A stretch of 64,000 bases of DNA from Hyaloscypha bicolor E (Eukaryota > Ascomycota > Leotiomycetes > Helotiales > Hyaloscyphaceae): contig NW_020194620.1 in the NCBI RefSeq assembly GCF_002865645.1, positions 2,053,353 through 2,117,352 on the forward strand, given 5' to 3'. The notes beneath the pieces are model-generated. The model was not told the origin of the DNA. It did not search any database and saw only the letters and a list, made by a program, of their open reading frames with translations. The translations under genes and the position numbers were made by a program. This document shows positions 11,591-21,416 of the stretch, one piece after another. The stretch's first letter is position 1; the number at the start of each line of letters is the position of its first letter.

Positions 11591-13786
11591 TCAGTGGTAG
11601 CGTGGGATTGCCAATGTTTTTCTCCTTACGTCTCGCATTCGCAAGCCCAATTCTTCGATATGTGTTAGGAAGACCTGCTCATCTTCTACGGCAGCGTCAA
11701 GAAGCAGGAAAAACGTGAGAAAGGTCGTCGGCTCATCCTCGAAAGTCCCCAGAACTTCGAAGTTGCAGAGTTCAATCAAGAACGTTGTCCTTCCCAAATA
11801 AAATTCCCGCGGATAATCCATGCTAATTGTGAAGTCTCGCCAAGTCAAAAGTGGTGAAGCCGACTCGCTGGAGAATGGCCCGTAGTGAATAATATCGGTG
11901 GCGTCGATTTCGGTCAGGTCAAGCTGCTGGAGAGGGGATATCAATTCTACGAGGCTCGTTTGGTTGTCAATGGTATCGGCCTAGTCACTCTCGGTGGCAT
12001 CGTCTGTACGACTATCGGTATTGTCCCAAAATTTCTCCGGCAATGGGAAGAAAGGGGCTGTGATTGGGAGCCACCCTTGCACGAGTTTTGCTTTCTTGCT
12101 CCAGCTACTCATTTCAATGTTTTCGTGGTCGACTCAGGCAATCTTTCGGAGCAGAAATTGGTACCTGTACGCCACCACCCAAATAACTTCTCGGTTAATT
12201 GATGCCCAGCTCCAAGAAGGTGCTCGATCTGACACGGCGGGCACACGAGTCTCTTCATCTTTGGGGTTTTGCCCCTTCGTCCAGGTCAAGCCTAACAGAA
12301 CGTCGTCCTCCCACAGCCCAGCAAGATATCTTCCTGACGTGAGTCCTTCCTCCTCACACTTCGAAGCAAACCCAGCAATGGCGGGAAAACGGTCTTCTTG
12401 GAAAGTCAACAGCCGCCTGGTGTAGTACTGCACTGCAATATACCACGCACATTTTGGCTGACCGAAATAATCTTGGGGAACCATGCACTTCAGGAAAGGG
12501 TGAAGACTTTCTCTGTCCGACATAGAGGCGCAGAGTAGTGCGCTGTAAGATTTGCATTCCCAGAAGGGCCCGGCATGGCCAATGTGGATGATGGATGTCG
12601 CAAAGGCGCGCTCTTGGAAACCCCAGCCTCGACGTTCCAGAGGAGAGTAAGCACCTTCAAGGAGAGTGCTCTCCGCCCAAAGAGACGATAGGCGTGGAAA
12701 CGAGACCGAGCCGGATCCATATACTGAACCAAATGTCAATTATGTAGAACGCTGGAATGACAGGCTTCCTTGACTTGAATCAACTCAGCATTCTCATATA
12801 CTGCAGCCATCCTAGAAGCCTCCCGATCCCAATCCACAGGGTCATCCTGAATGATGCACAGTGCATCGATCCAGAGGTAGCGAATCTTCAGCTTTTGACA
12901 TAGCTGGACGGCTTCCCGAAAGCACTTCGGTAGGTCCCGGATAAAGATACCCTCCATATGAGACCGCATGTTTTCCTTGGTTGTCTTTGTCTCTCAAATT
13001 CCACCCCAACAATGACTAAGAGATGCATAAACACCTTCAAAATTGCCCACTGCTAATGCAATCCTTTCGATGCCAGCACCGTCCTTGCTGATATCCAAGA
13101 CTCTGGATGGAAGACTGCAAGGGTTTCGTTGACATGCCGTGTCCTCAGGGCATTCCTCGCTCCTGCATTCAGCCATCTTCTGCATGATTACCGAGAGACC
13201 TTCAGGAGAAAATGTAGGAGGTGGCGATGGGTAATTCCTGTTGAAAAGCTGGCCTTCAATGCGACTACTGATACATATGCAGCCAAAAAAGGTCCGCGAG
13301 TTATTCGAACCCGAAGCATCGCACGAAATCAACAGCGGTGGGGTGAATTCCGATCATTCAGACAACCAGGTGATATGCCACGCCACGGTGAGGATATTTG
13401 CCTGTTGGCAACATCGCTCAGAAGCCTGCAAAATTCGCAGCCAGCAGTTGCGGAAGCCTCGAACGAACTTTCGTCGAAATGATGAAACCGGGCAGGGAAA
13501 GGAGGTCCTCCCTTGTCTGTATGATAGGCGCTGGGTTCACGGCTCCAAAAATTGTTGTACCCCTTTCCCATTGTGCGCATCTTTGGATGAGCCCCAATTC
13601 CCCTACATCCCATGATTCCGACTCCGATAATTCTCTGAATATCGCCTCCGACTGTTTCCCTCGGTCAATCTTCAAAGCAATTCTCAATTGAAGTACATCA
13701 ATGACTAGAGTGGTGCAAGTAGAACAAAGTGATTTGTTCAGCACATTAGCGATTGCCTCTCGACTGACCAGAAGTTTAGCATCCAT
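11591..13786 (-). pseudogene. Decayed HET-domain gene
   Basis: Minus-strand pieces in three frames spell a HET protein in the right order. They are: SLCSTCTTLVI and ELGLIQRCAQWERG (from 13786); a piece with GCEFCRLL; one with EFTPPLLISC and YASLSHCWGG; then KTTKENMRSH, DLPKCFREAVQLCQKLKIRYLWIDALCIIQDD and AAVYENAE; then GWGFQERAFATSIIHI and APSWSWAS; and a C-terminal tail to 11591. Stops interrupt frames that otherwise continue the family: TGA at 13356-13354, TGA at 12996-12994 (directly after the HCWGG block), TGA at 12136-12134 and TAG at 11983-11981. The frame also shifts near 13400 and near 12740. One break, at about 13560-13517, could be a 44 nt intron (GTACAA to ATACAG). Not every break can be explained that way. 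The HET subclass differs from the gene at 8055-9785 (this one has the CXXC / CEFC / SHCWGG pattern), so it is not a recent copy of it. Confidence 0.7.
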
Positions 13787-14371
13787 CACTTCATCTCCTG
13801 GGCCGAGAAGAAGATCTTCCCACCACGGGCTTCAATACTTGGGGTAGCCTTTCGCACTCGCCTTCGAATTTGGCATTCGGGCGATCGCAAAATCCTCTTG
13901 ACTCATGAATCGAAAGAGCTCTTTGAGAACAAGACCACGAGGGAGTGCATCGCGGTTGTGTGATCCGTCGACCTACAGTTCGATCTATATTTAGAACGCC
14001 CCAAGCGAATGAACCCCTGAGTTTAGTTCTGCTTCTGATTGGACACGACACACTTCAGTCAATCTACGGACATTGCTTTTATCTTCAGACCTGGAAGTTC
14101 AAGAATGCGCAAATACCAATGTTCCAATGTCGGGTGGTCGAATGGTCCGGTTGAGAGCGCCAAAGCATGGCCTTCGATTTCTAATCAGGGGAGTAAGTCA
14201 CATGACCCTCCTGATGTCGTTCCTTCCCAGCAAACAAGCGTCACTTGCCCATAGCTGCCACTCTGATCGCCTCGGTCTCTTCCTCTGCACACATCACCAT
14301 CGCTTGTGATTGCGCTCCATCATTAGGAAAATTGATCCACGTCTTATTGTACACCATCGTTGCGAACAACC
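13787..14371. other. Spacer between the HET pseudogene and MYND-2
   Basis: Holds the divergent 5' flanks of the HET pseudogene and of MYND-2. Several short frames overlap on both strands without protein-like features. I see no gene here. Confidence 0.4.
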
Positions 14372-15998
14372 ATGTGGTGCTTCAATCGACGTACCAGAAC
14401 AATATCATTCGGAGTAGCAGCATCACCGGAAGGCGGTGATCCCCCCAGACAGGGACCTTCCGAACTATGCACAATCTGTCAATCACCTGCCGATCGAGAA
14501 AGATACCGTTGCAACCGCTGTGAAGACGTGAGCTACTGTAGCTCAGAATGTCTCGAAACGGACGAAGGTGTTCATGCTCTGGCGTGCGAGACCTTCGAAG
14601 CCTACCCGCCTCCGCTTCTCCCAGAACAACAGAAGCATGGAATAGCCATGGTCCGTTGCCTCATCTTCGAGGCGAATGCTGACAGGCCGAAGTTTGTTTG
14701 GGTCAGCGTCAAGGCTGAAAACCCGGTCGGCATGCAAGAATATCTGGGCACCTGTCTCTGCGAGATCAAGATCGACAGTCTTTGTAAGGACAGCCGGCGG
14801 AATGCGGTAAGAGATCGACCACTAAGAGACCAGGTGAAAGTTTATGCTCAGCGCGGGTTCAATAAAATGGAGGATAACAAAAGCATACGACGAGTGATAG
14901 GAATGTGCAGACTGTGGTTGGAGGTTGAGTTTCAACGCACACGAGGGCATGGCGGACATCAAGGTAAGAACATCCTGTGGCAAGAATCCCCTGGGTACTG
15001 CTAATACATCGAAGAGATCGGGAAGCGCATCGAGGACGTTGAAATCGACGTGGAGAGGTGAGTACCTGCTGATGCCACGGAGACAGGCACTGATGCCCCG
15101 TAGGTATCCGTGGAAAGGGAGCGTCGCTTTCATGATTTATAGAAAGTCTGCGCAGAAGAATATTCCGCACTTTCGAGATGTTAACTTAACTGACTTTCGG
15201 GACATTGTGGACTTCCTTTCGGTCCAAGAATATGATGGGCAGTACGATGAACTCTCGTCCCTGCGGGCGCGGCGGGCGAGAAAGTTCAACATCGTGCACA
15301 TGTACACGGAACAAGGAGTGAGGAAGATGTTCCGTGCGAGACAACACATTGTGCCTCAGGATCATCCATTAATTCGCGATCAGGGAGCCAGCAATAACTG
15401 GGGCACACTACTCCAGTTTTCTCCGCACATTGGGATTCCACTGTATGCGGTTCGGCTGAACAATTACCTGCGCTCGCAACCGATTCACCAAGACCCAGGA
15501 TCATCAGAATTTCCTTGGGAACCACTTGTACTTCGAAGCCTCCTCGACCCCCGCGACAATGACCTTCCTTTGGCTTCTAACAGTCCCAACAACGCCCAGA
15601 ACAGTGCCATTACTTCGGCTTCTAATAGTCGCATCATCTCCCTCCTGCAGGGCATTGGCATTTCTTCGTCAGCTTCGGCTGAGAGAGAGTTGTGGAAAGC
15701 AGGCTACGAAAATGACAATCATCTATCTGTGGTGCTGGTCCGGGGTGATCGGAAGGACTTGAGATCCGTGGACATTGAGGTATTGGCAAAATGGATGTTG
15801 AATTGTGTTATTCCAAGCATGGGACACGATCATTCAAGGAGCTGGACTGATGGAAGATATGCACAGTTCTTTACCAAGCAGGAGTACGATTGGCACTGGC
15901 ACAAGTTAGAGAGTGTAGCGCTCGGACTTTCGTCTGTCCTCCCTTGTGGGACGGTAGTCGCAGGGCATGATCGTCTCCCATGCCCATACAATCTTTGA
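14372..15998 (+). CDS. MYND zinc-finger protein 2, 509 aa, three exons; paralogue of MYND-1
   Basis: Exons are 14372-14963, a 43 nt exon 15015-15057, and 15104-15998. The introns are 51 nt (GTAAGA, branch TGCTAATAC) and 46 nt (GTGAGT to CCGTAG); the joined frame is 1530 nt. The finger is complete: Cys 33, 36, 47, 50, 56, 60, His 68, Cys 72, with spacing identical to MYND-1. Downstream motifs align with MYND-1: RPKFVWVSVK, DVNLTDFRDIVDFLSV and IVPQDHPLI match its EPRFVWILVK, DITFADFRHIVDFLSV and LPQDHPKV. A Ser/Asn-rich insert (about DLPLASNSPNNAQNSA) and a C-terminus with VEVLAKWML-like residues lengthen it. The ATG at 14372 is used because the longer open frame starts with TTG. The two paralogues flank both HET loci. 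Function is unknown; protein binding by the finger is the family expectation. Confidence 0.85.
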
Positions 15999-16387
15999 TT
16001 GTAGCGGAAGAAGTCGAAAGGTTGCTATTGTGCGGTAAACGGTAGAAAATGAAGTATTCTTTTGAAAAGCTAATTCCCCTTGTGCCATTTTGGGGTATTG
16101 AGGTCAACGGAAGAATTTTCGGATGAAAATGGCAGGACGAACTTTCCTCTCAAGGCAGACTTGCCATTAGTGCAGTGGTTGCCGAGTTGTACACGGACAC
16201 GAGGAACGATGAAAATCGAGAGAAGGAATTACGTAAATGAAATTTAATGCTTCTCTGATTCGATAGTGCGTAGTTCTGTTCATACAGGTACACACTAACC
16301 TCATGCATGCATTCAACCCACTAAACAAAATGCTGCTCTAAACGCTGTGGACTTCTATGCAACCCATACCTTGTCACTCTGTAGAAT
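15999..16387. other. Convergent spacer between MYND-2 and the acidic hypothetical gene
   Basis: Two genes end towards each other here, so this should hold both 3' UTRs. No gene or repeat is apparent. Confidence 0.45.
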
Positions 16388-17641
16388 TTAGACATCATCC
16401 TCATCCATCAGCGCCAAGCAGTCCAGCTCTGTCCTCACAAGCCTTTCGAATTCCGCCCTATCGATGCCCGCCACCTTTGCCAGGCGGTACAGACTCTTGA
16501 TGCTCGTTCCAATGTGCTGCTTTATGCCTGTCTCACTCTGCTCGCGACTATCTCTCGCTGCGGCTCGCCGCTCAAGTTTCTCAACTGTGTCGCTCCCGCT
16601 GCTTCCAGTGCTAGAGCCAGGTCGAGGATGTGCAAGGCCTTCCATATGGTCAACGTCCATACCATCCATTCCCTGCACCTGGCCATTCATATACACCTGC
16701 GCAGCAAGGTCATCGCTCCACGCCGCGCTCGAACTATGCAACTCGTGCTCCTGATCGACCGTCGGGTGCGAGAACTGCCTCACATTCCTCTCCTGCAGTT
16801 CCCGCGCAATCTCATCCTGCCCTAAGCTCGATCCAACGTCTCCGTTCTGCTGAGCCTCGTCCGGATCGTGATTATCCATCGCCGGCTGCACGCTCGCGTA
16901 TTGCGCATAATAACTCTCTTCATCCTCAACGCTCACGGCCTCTCTCTGTATAGCGGGTAGTGAAGGCGGCGCGGGACTGGCTTTCGGAGCTGGTGTCCTG
17001 GCCGGCGTATTATCGTACTGGGCCCAGTAAGCGTCGTCAGCGTCTTCCTCCTCCGCTTCAGGCGTGAGCAGGGGATTTGTGCCATTTGTGCGGTTATAGG
17101 AATTGAGATTGTTGTAGTGGTAGGAGGGTTGCGAGTGGAAGGCTTCTCCGGCTTGGCCTATGCTTTCGAAGCCCCATTCATCGTCGGAGGGGTTGAAGAC
17201 AGACACTTCGCCGATTCTCCACCCGTCGCCGCCACCCAGCTCGTCGTTTGTGCACCAGATTAGCTTTACGCATAGCTGGAGATCGCGGAGGGTGATGAGG
17301 GATTGCAGCGTTTCGGTGTCGATGCGCTTGTAGGATGTGCTGAGCTCGGTCTCCCAGTCAATTTCTACTTCTCCTGAGACGGGATGTGGCTCGAATCGCT
17401 CGTTGCGCACGAGGGATTGCAGTTTGGAGGATTGCGAAGAGTCGTAGCAGAGGAGGGGAAGCCAAGGCTCGGAGGAGGAGGTTGAGGTTGAGGAGAGGAG
17501 CTGGACTCGTTGCCGCAGGATCGGGGAGAGGAGAGGGAGCAGCGCCGTTGGTGGTTGTGGTGATATCGAGGCTGCTGGTAATGATGACAGCAAAGGGGCA
17601 AGCAGCTCCTCCGCTCGCGGGGGCATAATTGGTGGTTGCAT
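16388..17641 (-). CDS. Acidic, partly disordered hypothetical protein, 417 aa
   Basis: An uninterrupted frame with an ATG at 17641-17639. Residues 1-130 look folded, with a long leucine-rich opening (EELLAPLLSSLP and ALLPLLSPILRQRVQLL) and VEIDWETELSTSYKRIDTET. The middle is low complexity and acidic, with a repeated tyrosine motif: DDAYWAQYDNTPA near residue 204 and ESYYAQYASVQPA near 245. The last 50 residues form a likely helical segment (IGTSIKSLYRLAKVAGIDRAE) ending in the acidic tail MDEDDV. No enzyme motif, signal peptide or membrane helix is visible. It resembles conserved hypothetical proteins of filamentous ascomycetes; I cannot assign a function. The opposite strand is open in places, as expected of GC-rich coding DNA. 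Confidence 0.8.
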   Translation of the reverse strand: MQPPIMPPRAEELLAPLLSSLPAASISPQPPTALLPLLSPILRQRVQLLSSTSTSSSEPWLPLLCYDSSQSSKLQSLVRNERFEPHPVSGEVEIDWETELSTSYKRIDTETLQSLITLRDLQLCVKLIWCTNDELGGGDGWRIGEVSVFNPSDDEWGFESIGQAGEAFHSQPSYHYNNLNSYNRTNGTNPLLTPEAEEEDADDAYWAQYDNTPARTPAPKASPAPPSLPAIQREAVSVEDEESYYAQYASVQPAMDNHDPDEAQQNGDVGSSLGQDEIARELQERNVRQFSHPTVDQEHELHSSSAAWSDDLAAQVYMNGQVQGMDGMDVDHMEGLAHPRPGSSTGSSGSDTVEKLERRAAARDSREQSETGIKQHIGTSIKSLYRLAKVAGIDRAEFERLVRTELDCLALMDEDDV

Positions 17642-18349
17642 CGTGCTGTTGAAGTTGTCGGGTGTTGTGTATCACATGCAAATTCCTAAGTCTTTGTTTA
17701 TCGATTGTCGAGACGAGCGACATATGAAAGAGAGTGAAGGAGGGGTGTTATATTATGGATGCATTGTGCGTGAGACGGGAAGAAAGCAGAGGTTACGAGA
17801 TGCCTCTGGCTGTGCGATGATGTGTTACTCGTGCTGCCATCGTTGTGAACCGGTGACTGAGGTAGATGAGGTAAGGGCTCCTTTTGTCCGTTGCAGCGAA
17901 CGATGCAGCGGTCTTCGGCAAAGCACGGCTGGACCCGGCTCCCCGGAAACAGGCTCGAGGGGGAATCCGGCGAACGGGGAGCAACTGGTTCAGGGGCCTG
18001 CAACACCGGCAATTGAAATACTTTTTGTTCCTCATTGGCTCTGTTCGGGAGAACCTGCCGGGTTGCGTGTTATGAGGAGTACGTCTTATTAAAGAGGTTG
18101 AGTTAGAGGTTGATTCTCCATGGGGAGTTGTTCATGTTGAGTGCTTGCAATGTACATAATTTCAAGGTTGTACTTCTGTGCTGCGACTGGCCCACGTTGG
18201 TGTCTCGGGCATGTGGCGGTCTAGGCTCTGCTCTAGGATTCAAGCCTTGGTCATGTGCACTGTAACCTTACATTGAGCGGCTCCAGGCCTCCCCTCCACT
18301 CGCAGTTTATTCATACACTTGGTGGTTGAAGACTGCATTTGAGAACAAA
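17642..18349. other. Spacer between the acidic hypothetical gene and the carrier gene
   Basis: Contains the 5' flank of the 417-aa gene and the 3' flank of the mitochondrial carrier. A plus-strand frame of 149 codons (17643-18092) lacks family features. No gene is called. Confidence 0.4.
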
Positions 18350-19472
18350 TCAATCCTCTGCAGCCTTCTCACTCTTCTCCATGTCAATCAGAATGCGAAG
18401 AACCCTCTCATAGGTCCACATAGTGATAGCACTGGTAGGAGCAGCTTTGAAGAGACTGATACATGTTAGCAAAGTCTCTGGAAAACTCAATGGGGCTTTA
18501 CCTGACTGTCAATCCCCTGTAGAGGCCGCGAACGCCCTCTTTCCGTCTAATATCAAACATCGTCTTGACAACTCCTTTGTAAACTGGAATATTCTTATGC
18601 ACATATCGTGATCTCGTTGGCCCCTGGACTTGCAATCGCTTCCTAATCAGATCCAGTGGAAAAACACCGGTCTTTGCAATGACCGAGGCGATAATTCCAG
18701 CCGTGGCATCTCCCGACCCGAATGGCATCTGCAAGGTACCCAGAGGAAGCCGTAACGTCTCGTAGGTTGCAAAGAACGCCCCCATATATGGTATGATTTG
18801 TCCAACTCCTGCACCCAGACCTTGGAAGAAGCCTCGAAGGCCTTCACTGCGATGGATATCGCGGATCGAGGACAATAACGAAGAGTACACCTTCTCTGTG
18901 CCTTGTGCAGCAAATCGAGTCCGAAGAAGATCAAGCGGATAGGTTGCTGTTGTCGCTATTGCACCAGCACTGGCCCCAGAAATAAAACTCTCGGCGGCTG
19001 CGGGCAACTTTCGTTCTCCAAATGCCGATTGTAAAGCCACGGTGACGCTTCGATAGGCAGTGAACTGAATAGCGCTGTACGAAACGTACATCAACTCTGC
19101 CGGAACGTTTCCCTTCCATAATCCCGTAATTCCTTCCTCTTTCAAGATATGTTTGATAGTCGGGAGTGTGCCTTTGTAAATCGGGGAACCACGAAGGTCC
19201 CGATGGGAAAGAGGATCGGACAGGGAGTGCGTCTGCAATTGAAGGCGGATCTTCACGACATCGAGAGGAGCGATCACGAATCTGTGTACAAGAAGTCAGC
19301 GCAGAATTCCAACCCGAATATAAATAAATTCTTACCTTGCAATTAATCCAGCTGTAGCTCCAGCAATGACGACCTGGCTTTTGGAGCCCTTGTTCCGTCA
19401 GCAATTGGTTCTCAAAGATGAGAAGCAATTGAACCGTACCTCATCCTTCAGGTGCTCTCCGCTTCCAGACAT
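18350..19472 (-). CDS. TPC1: Mitochondrial carrier, thiamine pyrophosphate (TPC1) type, 323 aa, four exons
   Basis: A mitochondrial inner-membrane solute carrier; the closest type I recognise imports thiamine pyrophosphate. Exons on the minus strand are 19472-19440, 19388-19336, 19281-18502 and 18455-18350, with introns of 51, 54 and 46 nt; the joined frame is 972 nt, equal to the family length. All three carrier repeats are present with their P-X-[DE]-X-X-[KR] signatures: [24 protein letters not shown] and [12 protein letters not shown]. Other marks are [16 protein letters not shown] (formed across two joins), [23 protein letters not shown] split over the first loop, and the last exon's [12 protein letters not shown], typical of TPC1. 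The 33 nt first exon encodes [11 protein letters not shown]. Substrate assignment rests on overall similarity only; other carriers of the subfamily are possible. Confidence 0.9.
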
Positions 19473-19820
19473 ACATCTGTCGACTCCAGACCCCACGAGA
19501 ACTCGAAATCTTCCTAGTTGAAATGGTTGTGGATTTTGCGTGAGACTGGCGCGGTGGAATCGGGGGCGCGTCGAAAAAGGCTGAAGAAGCAAGAAATTCA
19601 AATTTCGCGAGGCTCGGCAGATTGTCCTCGACGACAAAACTCTACCTTCCCTTTCATCTCAGCAACATATCGACCCAGTGGCCCAGGACCACTCGCCCGA
19701 TACGAACGCACTATGACAACTTGTTTCTAGCACCAACAAGTCCTCAATTGCTGCTCAGAGCGGCGACATACACAGCAGAGAACCGGGTACACGACCACAC
19801 GTGACCACGCATTATCCATC
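19473..19820. promoter_or_regulatory. Divergent promoter between the carrier and dioxygenase genes
   Basis: Only 348 bp separate the start codons of the minus-strand carrier and the plus-strand dioxygenase, so both promoters must lie here or overlap. Both products are expected in mitochondria, which makes co-regulation plausible but unproven. No specific binding site is claimed. Confidence 0.5.
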
Positions 19821-21416
19821 ATGCAACCCGTTCGATTAAGCAGAAGGCTCATCTTGGGTGCCCGCATCCTCACTCGGCCTCCTCTCACCAGTAGACCTGC
19901 GGTTTGCTCTTCACAGCATCAACGTCGTCCCTGGAGTCAATCAGTATGCCTCCACGACCGGGGCTTTGCTTTCCCGACGGAGGCACGGGAACCTGCATCT
20001 CAAGATGGCCACCCAACTGCCCAACCAATTTTCGAATCATCAACCGCTGCGGAACCGTTGAAGATACACCGATATGAATCTGGTATTATTCGTGAAGATG
20101 CTATTATAACCCCGTCCAGTTTCATCACCACTGCCAATCCGGACACTGCTTGGCATCCAGCCTACCTTCGCGACATGTGTAGATGTCCTCGATGTAGAGA
20201 TCCGTCATCCACACAAAAGACCTTCCAAACAACCGATATACCAAGGAATATTAAGGCACGCTCCGTCGAGGTGGACGAGGAAGGGGACACCAAGATCACG
20301 TGGGATAATGACATCCCTAGTTTTGGGCCCGACCACGTCTCCACGTTTTCAGTCCATTTCCTTCACAAGCATTTAACCCCAAAGGCTTTGCGTGGTGCTC
20401 GGTTTGAGCCTCCTGAGCCTCGCTTATGGAGCCGAAAACGGATTACTAGGGAGCTACAAACGATCAAATATGAGGATTATATGAAAGAAGACGAGGCCCT
20501 GTACCGTGCTCTCCTCTATCTGAATATGCATGGAATTCTACTTCTAAAAGACGTCCCGGAGTCTGAGACAGCGGTGGAGGATATTGCAAGCCGCATGGGA
20601 ACTCTCCGCGATACATTCTATGGACGAACCTGGGATGTCAAATCCGTTCCGGAGGCCAAGAACGTTGCCTACACCCAACAATGCCTTGGTCTCCACATGG
20701 ATCTTCTCTACATGGCCAACCCTCCTGGATTGCAACTTCTCCACTGCCTCAAGAACACCTGCGAAGGTGGCTCCTCCTTGTTTAGCGACGCCTTTCGCGC
20801 GGTGTCTGAACTCCACCCGAAACACGTCAAACAACTCACTGACACCAAGATCGGATACCAATATAAGAATGCTGGAGAGTATTACTACCATGAACACACT
20901 GTCATCGAACCTCAATCCTATCGTTCCAAGATATGGCCGGATAGCCGAGTTCTCAAACATGTCAACTACTCGCCTCCATTCCAGGCTGACCATCTCTCCA
21001 CCGCCTTTCACCAGTCTTCCACCTTCCCCTCTTTACTCAAGTCTCTCAGGAAATTCGCCGATCGAGTCGAGGACCCCGACAATTTGTATGAATACAAGAT
21101 GCAAGAAGGAGAGTGCGTGATCTTCAACAACAGGCGGGTACTGCATGGCAGGAAGGAGTTCGATGCCACTCATGGAGAAAGGTGGTTGAAGGGTGCATAT
21201 GTTGATACGGATGTGTTTATGAGTCGGTTCAGGGTACTGAATGAGAAGTATGAGTTGAAGGGGATTGAGATACTGGAGAATTATGTGGATCTGGATTCAG
21301 GGATTAACCCGCCAGCGGAGCCCAAGAAGAAGAAGCCGATCAATTATGGGTCGCCGTTCAAGAAGAAGGAGAAGAAGGGCCCCATAGGAAAGACGTACGT
21401 TGATGCGATAGCGTAA
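19821..21416 (+). CDS. Fe(II)/2-oxoglutarate dioxygenase, gamma-butyrobetaine hydroxylase-like, 531 aa
   Basis: Members of the TauD-fold BBOX/TMLH family hydroxylate gamma-butyrobetaine or trimethyllysine in carnitine biosynthesis. The intronless frame starts at an ATG at 19821. The first 25 residues (RLSRRLILGARILTR) look like a mitochondrial presequence. The N-terminal zinc domain shows AYLRDMCRCPRCRDPSS, with Cys 120, 122 and 125 as ligands. The double-stranded helix holds the iron triad: LGLHMDLLYM gives His 292 and Asp 294, and NNRRVLHGRKEF gives His 442, with Arg downstream (RWLKGAYVD) for 2-oxoglutarate. At 531 aa it is longer than the mammalian enzymes (about 390 aa) because of the leader and a Lys-rich tail (PKKKKPINYG, FKKKEKKG). 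Gamma-butyrobetaine versus trimethyllysine as substrate cannot be told from sequence alone. Confidence 0.9.
   Translation: MQPVRLSRRLILGARILTRPPLTSRPAVCSSQHQRRPWSQSVCLHDRGFAFPTEAREPASQDGHPTAQPIFESSTAAEPLKIHRYESGIIREDAIITPSSFITTANPDTAWHPAYLRDMCRCPRCRDPSSTQKTFQTTDIPRNIKARSVEVDEEGDTKITWDNDIPSFGPDHVSTFSVHFLHKHLTPKALRGARFEPPEPRLWSRKRITRELQTIKYEDYMKEDEALYRALLYLNMHGILLLKDVPESETAVEDIASRMGTLRDTFYGRTWDVKSVPEAKNVAYTQQCLGLHMDLLYMANPPGLQLLHCLKNTCEGGSSLFSDAFRAVSELHPKHVKQLTDTKIGYQYKNAGEYYYHEHTVIEPQSYRSKIWPDSRVLKHVNYSPPFQADHLSTAFHQSSTFPSLLKSLRKFADRVEDPDNLYEYKMQEGECVIFNNRRVLHGRKEFDATHGERWLKGAYVDTDVFMSRFRVLNEKYELKGIEILENYVDLDSGINPPAEPKKKKPINYGSPFKKKEKKGPIGKTYVDAIA

Noticed and set aside
14360..14371. An upstream start for MYND-2
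   Set aside because: The in-frame codon at 14360 is TTG; the first ATG is at 14372.
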